Shown: one piece after another, positions 55,097 through 64,000 of the stretch
Layout: each line of letters begins with the position of its first letter
How positions within the stretch are numbered: position 1 is the stretch's first letter
NCBI GenBank assembly: GCA_002104985.1
Contig: MCGO01000094.1
Location: 62,001-126,000, forward strand
Direction: 5' to 3'
Origin: Rhizoclosmatium globosum
Lineage: Eukaryota > Chytridiomycota > Chytridiomycetes > Chytridiales > Chytriomycetaceae
Length of the DNA stretch: 64,000 bases
Notes under the pieces: generated by a model
Database searches by the model: none
What the model was told of the DNA's origin: nothing
The model's input: only the letters and a program-made list of their open reading frames with translations
Program-made: the position numbers and the translations under genes

Positions 55097-56507
55097 TTAT
55101 TTGGAAAGCTGGAACACCTCGTACTCTTCACAAGTTGTTTCATGAGAACCGTTAGTTGTTCCAAGAAACCAATCGTAAGTCTTGTCATTCAACGAAAACA
55201 CCCTTCCTTTTGTACTACAGAAACACGGTTGCTTTCCAGAGCCAGGTCAAGAGGCCCAAATATAGGGCCATTGTTGTTTCCAGGAATTTTAGCTAACATC
55301 GGTGTTTCAAACGGCAATAAAGTCATTAACAGCGTGGATCGTTCAAAAGCGAACAACACTGGTTTGTATGTTGACAAAACAGTGGTGAATGAGCTAATAT
55401 AGCCTCCGATTATACGGTCGCCAACAGTCTTGACTACTGTCAGGGTATGTTGAGCACCATCGCAAACTTCATGAAACTTTGAATTCGAGAAGTTATGTTC
55501 CGATGCCCGGTAGATGAGCTTCATTTTCGTTGGCCTGAGGCGATTTGAAACTGCTTTGATCTGAGTCAAGAACTGTCGCTGCTCCTCGGGAGACATCAAA
55601 ATACGTGAATCAAACAATTGTAGGGTAGTATCGACAGGTGCTTGATCGTCGTGGATATCCAAATGTGCCTTCAAAAGGGTGAGCGTGGATTCTTCCAATA
55701 GACACGCGTACGGCGCAACTTCAGAGAGGTAGCTTTCTTTCTCAAACAAAAAGAGCTTGTTGGACAAGATAAGAGGCTTGATATCTTGAGCCGCACGTTG
55801 CACGTCGAATCCAGTTGATAAACCTGACTTAAAGCTAATATCCCCCAAATTCTGTTGCACTTTCGTCCAAATAACCGAGAGTTTCCACTTATTAATCTCG
55901 TCCAACTCTGTGCTGGAAATAACTTCCCGAATCTCGTTAACATCAAGTTGTGCCAAAATTGCCTTCCCTTCCACAACAGATGACTCCAAATTCCACGAAA
56001 CAGCATATACTGAATCGCTCTTCAGTTCATGATTGTTAAGCTTTTGACCGAGCGCATAGAATTCAAATGCCGTTTTTGATGATTGTACCAGTGCACGTCT
56101 GCAATACTTCACACACTGAGCTACCAATTCGCCAAGAACCAACTCATCAGCAAACAAAGCAACAGTAGAAAGCTTATCGGCAGACACCTTCGCTGTTCCA
56201 GAGTAAATAAACTCAAGCACAATGTTCATGGTTTCTACGTCAACATCAGGATGGTTCAAGACGGCCCTCACAATTTTAGAGCCAACATCAAGTTCTTGCG
56301 GAAGATTGGTAGTCCAGTGCATTGAAAGGGCTGCTTTATAATAGTCACAGCCTTGGGACAAGATGGCAGCGTGAGCCCAGATTGGAGTCTTTGAGGGCCA
56401 ATGAGAAGGAGTACATCCGCAAAGTCTTTGTTTTGACGAATTGAGTCGTTGAACAAGTTGCGCGATGTTGCTGCTTTGAACTGGAAGGAGGGGTTACCGT
56501 TCGTCAT
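55097..56507 (-). CDS. BTB-BACK-TLDc protein, copy 2, two frame breaks
   Basis: Single-exon paralog of the gene at 25066-26511. Start MTNGNPSFQFKAATS at 56507, then NKDFADVLLLIGP. One base is missing near 56390; after it WAHAAILSQGCDYYKAAL, HPDVDVETMNIVLEFIYSG and the BACK region follow in one long frame, then TLDc (KLIYRASEHNFSNSKFHEVC, TLTVVKTVGDRIIGGYIS). A second break near 55190 replaces the apparent stop by FSLNDKTYDWFLG and the family C-terminus EEYEVFQLSK, ending at 55097. About 470 residues when read through. Adjacent to copy 3, so these two form a tandem pair. Confidence 0.8.
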
Positions 56508-56601
56508 ATTTTTGCTTCGGTAAACAAAGCAACCAAGCTATGGTAGGTAGCTTCCTTCAATTACTGTTTGTTTATATTCCTATATCAGTCGAAATACTGC
56601 T

Positions 56602-58410
56602 TTATTTTTGTAGTTGAAAGACTTCATACTCTATGTGTTGGTGTCTATGGGCTTACCATAGGTCCCATTCCTTGAGTGGATACAATGTCAATAAACTGAT
56701 TACCTTGTGATGTATGTCAGCGGTAGCGAGACACGATTAGGCTAATTCGCCGAAAGCGGTTAGTGCGCGATCAGATGATTGATGCGTGACTTACGCTTTT
56801 GGAAGAACTGACGCTGGAGCTTGGGTGTTCGGCTTAACGCTCGTGTCTTGTCCAAGTCCGATTACGGCTTGGGTGTGCCGGTAGTTGTGTGTTCGGTCTT
56901 TGATGTTGACAAACCGGATCGGAGAATTTCGTGATTCCGACAATGTGAAACACATGTCGGTTTTCCTCTTTTCTTCAAAACGGACGAATTCTCGTGCAAT
57001 TACACATCCCGGCAGCAGTTAACACTATGCATATTGCAAAGTCTTTTGAAGGCTCGAGTCCAAGAAATTCGTGAACAGTCATGCCCTTCATATCAAAGAC
57101 GCCCATATTCCCACAACTTACTAAACTGCCTTGTAATGTTAAGGAATTAAATCCAAAGACAGGACCGTAATCTCGTTTAAGGTGTGCAATCCTCGGCGAC
57201 AGACCAAGATATACTGTCATCAACAACTGCAGGCCATCTAGTGTAAGTAGAAACGCTTCCTCTGCGACCATCTTGGTTGGATATCCGACCCACCTTGCAT
57301 CACAATAACCTCCAATGATTTTTTCGCCCACAGTTTTAATCAATGTCACCGTATTCGCTTTTCCCTTGCATAGTTCATGGAACTTAGCAGTGGAAAAGGC
57401 GTGTTCCGATGCGCGATACAGGAGTGTCAAACGATTGGATTGGAAGAATTTGATATTCGACTTTAACTGAATCCAGAACTGGTGCTGTTGTTTGGATGAG
57501 CTCAGTATACGAGAACGAAACAGCATCGGTGAGTCGACAGGAACTTGATCGTGAAAGATATCAAGATGCGACTTTAATAATGTTTGAGTGGAATCCTCGA
57601 GAAGAGATATGTACGGCGCAATATGCGAATAGTATCTTTCTCTTGGAATCGCAAAGAGCTTGTTCGACGAGAGAAGAAACTTGATGTCTTGAGAAGCACA
57701 TTCCACATCAAGACTGTCCGATATACCTGAATCAAAACCGATATCGTCAAGTCCCTGCCTCATACAATAGAGAGCATCCATTTCTGTGTCGCATCGAACA
57801 TACGGAATTGAACAATATCACAAATCCCATCACTATCCAATTCGGCCAAGACGGACTTCCCTTCCTTGATACATTCGTTTAATTTCCTAGAGATCGTACG
57901 CAACGAAGATACTTTCAACTTCATATTATCAAGTCTCTGGCCTATCATATAGTATTCAAATGCGTTCTTTTCGGAGACTTGATCCATAATGAACTTTACA
58001 CACTCGTCAACCAAATCCGTAAGAACAAGCTGGTCCGCGAATAGAGCAACTTTCGACAATAAGTTAACAGGCACGATCACAGTCTTTGCGTAAATGAACT
58101 CAAGGACGATTGTCATTGTTTCAAGGTCAACATCGGGATGGTTGATCACAGCTCTAACAACTTTAGAACCGATATCAAGGCCTTGTGGGATGGGAGAGGG
58201 TTCTCCTTGGCCGATCCAGCGGCATGCAAGGGCTATCTTGTAATAGTCACACCCTTCAGAGAGGATGTTTGCATGAGCCCAGATTGTAGCCTTTGAGGGA
58301 CCAATGAGAAGGAGTACATCGGCAAAGTCAGGGTTCTTGCGGATTGAATTGTTGAAGGATGAACAACTAGTCGATGAAGTGGCAGTGAGAGCTTAACTGT
58401 CACTTGTCAT
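56602..58410 (-). pseudogene. BTB-BACK-TLDc protein, copy 3, disrupted by an insertion
   Basis: Third family member. Its ATG at 58410 is followed by an in-frame TAA at codon 6, after which NPDFADVLLLIGPSKATIWA, HPDVDLETMTIVLEFIYA and the BACK region are open; a frame break near 57775 leads to the TLDc part (RASEHAFSTAKFHELC, VTLIKTVGEKIIGGYCD, HEFLGLEPSKDFAIC). The last dozen codons are separated by a 389-bp insertion (56636-57024): removing it with one copy of its 5-bp target duplication rejoins I-C-I-E-Y-E-V-F-Q-L in frame to a stop at 56602, exactly the family C-terminus. With the insertion the protein ends early (CNCTRIRPF). Probably non-functional or altered. Confidence 0.8.
56636..57024. 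mobile_element. Solo-LTR-like insertion with 5-bp target duplication
   Basis: 389-bp segment beginning TGTTGG and ending TTAACA, so the ends are TG...CA with TGTT/AACA inverted termini, flanked by the direct repeat ctatg (56631-56635 and 57025-57029). These are hallmarks of a retrotransposon LTR left after internal recombination. It has no coding capacity. No second copy was found in the window. Orientation cannot be fixed. Confidence 0.75.
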
Positions 58411-58442
58411 TCGAAGTGAATTTATGAACTGTTTGAATTATC

Positions 58443-59275
58443 TCAACGAATCAATTTAATGACACAATCTCGAAAGCAATGCGGTGAATGGTTAAATGAG
58501 TTACGTTTCTTCTGGATTTTACTGGATGGTGATGGCATCATAGCTTGTTGTTTCGCAGATGATTTTGGTGTGATTGGAATTGGCGGTAATGTTAGTCCAG
58601 GCACCGGATTTGACATTGGAGTGACAGGATGTTCTGGCTGGATTCCACGGGTTTCATAGGCACGGAACAGAGATGCAAAGTATGTGTAATCGGAATCGCT
58701 ACGGCCAACAATCAGATTCCATTTTGACAGAGAACAAACATGCAAACCTCATTTGCGTACATCGAAAGGAAGGATGAAACAAGAACCGAGATGCGGAGTA
58801 ATCGTTCTGGAACTGGAATACGAGTTGTATTTGGTCTTGGCCGTCTTGAACGCTCAATGCCAAAATAGCGTGGGTAAAAAGAGTGGATCGGTGGAGCTAC
58901 AAATTAGAATAGCTTAGTTGATTTAAGAAATCAAGTAATCAGGAAAGGGGAGAGCACCTGGATCCAAGAGGGGGATAGTTGAATCGATTTGGATGATATT
59001 TCGAGTGTCAGAATCGTGTCAGGATAGTTTGGATCCAAGGAAAGAGATAGACGGCTGATACATTCTTGTTTAGATACGATGGTGCCAGTCAAACAGTTTA
59101 AGGCAAAGTCAACATTCAGATTCACTTCATTCTCTCTAATTTCGTGTGATCCAATGAGAGGAGAAGATGGCTCAAGCAGCGGAGAGGAAGGTCGGTAGCT
59201 ATCCGAATAGGCTAGGTCCTGAAGACTAATAAGCTTTGTTGGGGACTGTGTTGGACTTGGTGTTGGTTCCATCAT
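58443..59275 (-). CDS. Hypothetical protein
   Basis: 240 residues from three exons in phase (58958-59275, 58748-58896, 58443-58698); the introns carry clear GT...AG borders, which supports a real gene. Start MMEPTPSPTQSPTKLISLQD. The middle is beta-rich (NEVNLNVDFALNCLTGTIVS, TILTLEISS, QIQLVFQFQND), faintly like the strand-rich N-terminal region of M1-family aminopeptidases, but too short and without a catalytic domain. The C-terminus is Pro/Ser-rich (NPVPGLTLPPIPITPK). No domain assigned. Confidence 0.55.
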
Positions 59276-59305
59276 CTTTTTCCGGACATTCAAACATCAA
59301 CCGAT

Positions 59306-60197
59306 TTATTTCTTTTCCGCTTCTTTTCCAGCTTTCAGATCCAATTTAGTTACAATCTTGTCCACAATTCCAAACGAAAGCGCCTGTTCTGCACTCATGA
59401 ATTTATCCCGCTCCATTGCACGTTCGATTACATCGAGCGGCTGCTTTGTGTGGTCGACATAGAGATTATTTAATCGCTTCCGAATATCAATGATTTCCTG
59501 TGCGTGGATCATAATATCTGTCGCCTGTCCTGAAGCACCGCCACTATTAAAGTTATTAGAATAAAGAAGAAATCAAATGTGAATGTTTAAATACCTCGGT
59601 TGATGAACCATTACGCGTGCATTTGGAAGAATGGAACGGTGACCTGGTTCACCAGCAGTCAAGAGGAGGGAACCCATTGAGCAAGCTTGTCCAATACAGA
59701 CTGTAGCCACTGGAGATTGAATATATTGCATAGTATCGTAAATCGCCTGAGTCAGATGATAATGAGATGAAGAGTGATGGGTTCAAGGAATGCATTACCA
59801 TTCCAGCAGTCACACTTCCACCAGGAGAGTTGATGTAGAAATTGATTGGCTTTTCGTTGTTTTCAGCTTCCAAGAACAGTAATTGTGCCACGATAACTGC
59901 CGCAGCTCCGTCATGAACCTATTTGGGTTTTGAAGGGTCAAAAGAGCAAAGATGGTTCACGACGGAAGTGTACTTCTCCATTAAGCATGATGATTCTCTC
60001 TTTCAAAAGACGGGAGAAGATATCAAATACCCGTTCACCTCGAGGCTGTAATTAAGAGTGAGAAGCAAGTTGATGAAGGAGAGTAAGCTCACACTTGATT
60101 CGATGACATAGGGAATGCCCAAGGAAGCACGTGTTGTTGAAGAGAAAGAGCGAGCAAAGGAACAAATTGAAATGCGATTGAATTGACGGAGAAGCAT
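59306..60197 (-). CDS. ClpP-type ATP-dependent protease, proteolytic subunit (probably mitochondrial)
   Basis: Serine protease subunit ClpP, which assembles a tetradecamer and, with ClpX-type unfoldases, degrades proteins in the mitochondrial matrix. Five exons in phase (60093-60197, 59974-60045, 59799-59918, 59595-59746, 59306-59543) give 228 residues. The N-terminus [20 protein letters not shown] is Arg/Ser-rich without acidic residues, a mitochondrial presequence. Motifs: [32 protein letters not shown], the catalytic Ser in [11 protein letters not shown], His in [13 protein letters not shown] (split by the last intron) and Asp in [12 protein letters not shown]. Length and triad are complete. 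Divergent from the myosin gene, with 323 bp between the starts. Confidence 0.95.
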
Positions 60198-60520
60198 TTG
60201 ACTGGACTGGACTGGAGTGGTGGCAGTGTCTCTGATTTGACTTACAAAAATTGACCAAATTGGTACGTGTCCTTGAAACCTGGTCCGTTGCGAAGTGTGG
60301 TTGTGTAGTACACTCAGGAAGGTTAATTGAGGGTTGCTCATGGTTGAATAAGCTCGATTGGATTGGTGAAGGTGGATTGGATGGCGGGGGCTGTCCCTTG
60401 TTATTGGTTGTCATTGCCACCTGCGAAAAGCTGCTGTTCAGTCTTGTCCCTTCAACTTCTCCTTCATCGAATGCTCACTCGCTATTTTACTCTCTTTGAC
60501 AGGTGTAGATCTTGACAACA

Positions 60521-63500
60521 ATGGCTACCACTGCATCTCTGGAAGTCTACGTCAAGGTAAGGCTGCTTGCTGTCCTATACCCTCAACAGCTAACCTTATC
60601 TGCAATCATCTATCGCTATTAGGGCACCAAAGCCTGGTTCGCCGATGAACAGGAAGGATGGGTCTTGGGATCCATGTCCAGCAGCACAATCACCGACAAG
60701 AGTGCCAAACTCGTATTTACTTTGGAGAGCGGAAAGGTAAATAAGTGCCTTGGATGGAACCTATATTGCAGACAGTCAGTTGGCTAAACCACGCCCCTTT
60801 CCCTCCACCCCCCAAAATCCCTTTCAACCAATTTAGGAAGTGACCTTCGAATCAACCATGGATAAGCTCGTTGCCACCAAATTTGCCGATCTTCCTCCAC
60901 TTATGAACCCTCCAATGTTGGAAGGAATCGATGACTTGTCCAACCTGTCTTACCTCCATGAGTGCGTGGCCCCTTAAAACCAACATTATCCCCCGGATTT
61001 TACTGATACGATCCAACAATTTCAGACCTGCCGTGCTTCACAATGTTCGCCTGCGATACTCCCAACAGCAAATTTACACATACTCTGGTATCGTTTTGAT
61101 TGCCATGAACCCTTTCGCCAAGCTGGATTTATACTCCCCCGATGTGATGCGGTGAGGAACGCATATCCCCGTCTAATTAAGTGATATTGATTCGAATTTT
61201 GCGTGGTCCAGTGAGTACTCTGGAAAGCGTCGAGGAGAGCTTGAACCACACTTGGTGAGTTTTGGCAACCAACAACTACCTTTATGTTTCTTAACCCTTG
61301 AAAACAGTTCGCTGTCGCTGAAGAAGCATACCGTGCATTGATCCGTGACAAAAAGAATCAATCCGTGATTGTGTCTGGAGAGTCTGGAGCTGGAAAGACT
61401 GTCTCTGCTAAGTTCATTATGAGATACTTTGCCATTGTCGACGATTTGGATAAGAAGGCAGCGATTTCAAAGACATCAGAAATTGAAGAGGCTGTGTTGG
61501 CTACCAACCCAATTCTTGAAGTTTGTACACTTCTTCCTTAAAATCACCCTCTTACTTCGACGTAAAATCAGTCTTTCGGTAACGCCAAAACCACTCGTAA
61601 CGACAACTCCTCCCGTTTCGGAAAGTACATCGAAATCCTGTTTTCCAAGGGAAAATCCGTCAAGATTACAGGTGCCAAGATCCGTACCTACCTTCTTGAG
61701 CGTTCTCGTTTGATCAACCAGCCTACTTCCGAGAGAAACTACCACATTTTCTACCAAATGTGTGCTGCTATTCCTCCTGCTGAGAAGAAGAGTATGGGAC
61801 TGGGCAAGTGGAGTGATTACTTTTACTTGAGTCAAGGAAACACGGGAGTGATTGCTGGTATGGATGATGCTGCTGAGTTTGCGTTGACTCAACAGGGTTT
61901 GAGTACCTGTGGTATCTCTGTTGCACACCAATGGTACGTCCTTCAAAGTCAAGCTTGTTCGATCTAAATCGATAACTACAGGGAGATCTTCAGAGTCTGT
62001 GCCGCCCTTTTGCATCTCGGAAACATCAAGATCACTGGATCTGGAGAAGCTTCCATCTCCGACGAAGACCCAGCTCTTGCAAAGGCTTGTGAGCTCCTCA
62101 AAATCAACAAGTCCGACTTCAAGAAGTGGATTGTTAAGAAGCAGATTACAACTCGTTCTGAAAAGATTATCACCAATGTGAATGTTGCCCAGGCTACAAC
62201 TGGTAGAGACTCTGTTGCAAAGTTCATTTACTCCATGTTGTTCGACTGGTTGGTGAAGGTTGTCAACAAGAATTTGGCTCGTGATGACGACCCTGAGCCA
62301 TCTTTCATTGGTGTGTTGGATATTTACGGTTTCGAGCACTTCAAGAAGAACTCTTTCGAGCAGTTCTGTATTGTAAGTTGGACCCTCTCCATATAGTTAT
62401 GGTGCTTATATTTCAATCCCAGAACTACGCGAACGAGAAGTTGCAGCAAGAATTCAACCAACACGTTTTCAAGCTCGAACAGGAAGAATACGTCAAGGAA
62501 AAGATTGCTTGGTCCTTCATTGATTTCAACGACAACCAGCCATGTATCGACTTGATTGAAAACAAGCTCGGTATCCTCGACTTGCTTGACGAAGAGTCTC
62601 GTCTCCCATCTGGTGCCGACAGCTCTTTGATTACAAAGTACTACCAGCGTTTCGCCGTTCCTACCCAAAAGTTCTTCGAGAAGCCACGTTTCGGTCAAAC
62701 TGCCTTCACCATCAAGCACTATGCCACCGATGTCACATACGAAATCGAAGGATTCATTGAGAAGAACAAGGATACCGTTTCTGACGAACAACTGGCTTGT
62801 TTGAACGCCTCTGAGATGGACTTCTTGAAGGAAGTTTGCACAATCGAAGTTGACCCTAACGCTGCCGTCGTTGAGACAAAGCCAGGTCGTGGAGGAGGTG
62901 CGCCAAAGAAGCCAACTCTCGGTTCCATCTTCAAGCAGTCTCTCGTCAACCTCATGTCCACTCTTCGTACTACCAACGTTCACTACATTCGTTGTATCAA
63001 GCCAAACAGTGCCAAGGTTGCGTTCGGCTTTGAACCCCAGATGATGCTTCAACAGCTCCGTGCTTGTGGTGTTTTGGAGACGATTCGTATCTCTTGTGCT
63101 GGTTACCCCTCCCGTTGGACTTACGAGGACTTTGTGGACCGTTACTACTTCCTCGTTCACTCCAAGTTGTGGCCTAACGATGCCAAGAAGTTGACCACTT
63201 TGATTGTGAATGCCACCATCACAAAGGAGGATCTTTACCAGATGGGTTTGACAAAGATTTTCTTCCGTGCTGGACAGCTTGCTTTCTTGGAGAAGCGTAG
63301 AGCTGAGAAGATGCGTGAATGTGTCGTTTTGATTCAGAAGAACATTCGACGATTCATCTATGGTAGACAGTACCGTGCTAAGCGTGAGGCTGCTATCACC
63401 ATTCAAACCAGTTGAGTTTTTTGTTTTTGTTTTTGTAAATTGTTAACCGATGGTTTTAAACAGACTTCCGTGGTTACTTGGCCCGCAAGAGATACCAGGC

Positions 63501-64000
63501 TGAGCGTGAGAGAATCGCTGCCACCAAGATCCAAACCTGTGTCCGCCGTTACCTCGCGCAGAAGAAGTACCAAAAGACTCTCAACGCCGTTCTTCTCGTC
63601 CAGGCTCTTGCCCGCAAGCAGAAGAACATGAAGACCATTTACGGAAACCGTCGCGAGGCCGCCGCCATCCGGATCCAAAAGGTCTTCCGTGGATCCCAGG
63701 CCCGTAAAGTGTACCGTCAAAAGTACAACCAAATGGTTCTCCTCCAATCCTGCATTCGTCGTAGAAAGGCTATCGCTGAGTTCAAGCAGCTCAAGGTTGA
63801 ATCCAAGAGTGTTGGAAAGCTCAAGGAAAACAACTTCAAGTTGGAAGGAAAGGTTGTTGAGTTGTCGCAGACCATCAAGGCTAAGAACGAGGAGGTTGAG
63901 TCCTTGAACGAGAAGCTTGCTCAGTTGGAGAGCAGCTTGGCCAGTTGGAAGGAGAAGTTTGCTCGTGCTGACTTGGGATCTAAGGGTAACGCTGATAAGT
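60521..64000 (+). CDS. Class V myosin heavy chain, 3' part beyond the window
   Basis: Actin motor for polarised transport of vesicles and organelles. ATG at 60521 ([12 protein letters not shown]); ten exons visible (60521-60556, 60623-60736, 60837-60961, 61026-61151, 61212-61254, 61308-61520, 61572-61933, 61982-62372, 62423-63410, 63464 to the edge). Motor motifs: SH3-like start ([14 protein letters not shown]), [14 protein letters not shown]-loop [13 protein letters not shown], switch [13 protein letters not shown], switch [12 protein letters not shown], actin-binding [17 protein letters not shown] and converter/relay [11 protein letters not shown]. Six IQ motifs follow (e.g. [33 protein letters not shown]), the class V number, then a heptad coiled coil from about 63790. 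The cargo-binding tail (DIL domain expected) lies outside. No frame break. Confidence 0.96.

Noticed and set aside
61476..63406. Long minus-strand open frames (287 and 360 codons) under the myosin gene
   Set aside because: Antisense shadows of strongly biased myosin exons; no domain and they cross the real splice sites.

Overview
This window looks like nuclear DNA of a fungus, most likely a zoosporic (chytrid-type) one. Genes are dense and on both strands. Introns are numerous and short (mostly 42-110 bp, GT...AG), there is no operon structure, and the families are fungal or opisthokont: DGAT2, UNC93-like/DUF895 transporter, Ulp/SENP SUMO protease, JJJ1, PITH, pirin, Hul4/E6AP-type HECT ligase, phocein-type MOB, ClpP and class V myosin. 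The chytrid placement rests mainly on an LRRC56/ODA8-like gene, a flagellar dynein-arm trafficking factor that non-flagellated fungi should not keep. It is an inference.

Layout. 0-7.2 kb: two tandem UNC93-like transporters, a glutathione peroxidase and three tandem DGAT2-type acyltransferases. 7.4-18.4 kb: four SENP6/7-like SUMO proteases in one direction, with a JJJ1/DNAJC21-like ribosome-biogenesis J-protein between the first and second. 18.4-21.5 kb: gene-poor repeats. 21.5-24.7 kb and 29.5-34.2 kb: two related multi-exon genes for tyrosine recombinases of the eukaryotic Crypton type, in opposite orientation, each followed by copies of one ~215-bp repeat. Between them lie a BTB-BACK-TLDc gene flanked by an inverted duplication, a low-complexity ORF, a PITH gene and a damaged tRNA-Glu. 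34.5-42 kb: tandem repeats, PIF1-like helicase, pirin, an RNase T2-like protein lacking a catalytic His, and a SAP-like coiled-coil protein. 42-51.5 kb: two C2H2 zinc-finger paralogs (one broken), an AZUL-HECT ubiquitin ligase, LRRC56 and a small two-repeat protein. 51.8-64 kb: GAPDH with two TGACTCA boxes upstream, MOB4/phocein, two further BTB-BACK-TLDc genes (one split by a 389-bp solo-LTR-like insertion with a 5-bp target duplication), a hypothetical gene, mitochondrial ClpP and the head, neck and start of the tail of a class V myosin running off the right edge.

The most interesting content is the pair of tyrosine-recombinase elements. Copy 2 is apparently intact (9 exons, 1434 codons, no frame breaks) and carries the catalytic pattern R...H-x-x-R...W...Y between two zinc-binding PHD-like modules. 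Copy 1 is 5'-truncated but keeps the catalytic pattern. Both share the same downstream repeat in the same relative orientation, which argues for one transposon family with a conserved 3' end.

A caution applies to the whole annotation: many genes (GPx, all three DGAT2s, JJJ1, SENP copies 1 and 2, one C2H2 gene, LRRC56, two BTB genes, UNC93 copy 2, PIF1 and the small repeat protein) contain single-base frame breaks after which homology resumes at once, while GAPDH, myosin V, ClpP, pirin, both recombinases, SENP copies 3 and 4 and others are clean. Unpolished long-read indels are the simplest explanation; real decay of some paralogs is also possible. All splice sites were placed by eye and may be off by a base or two.
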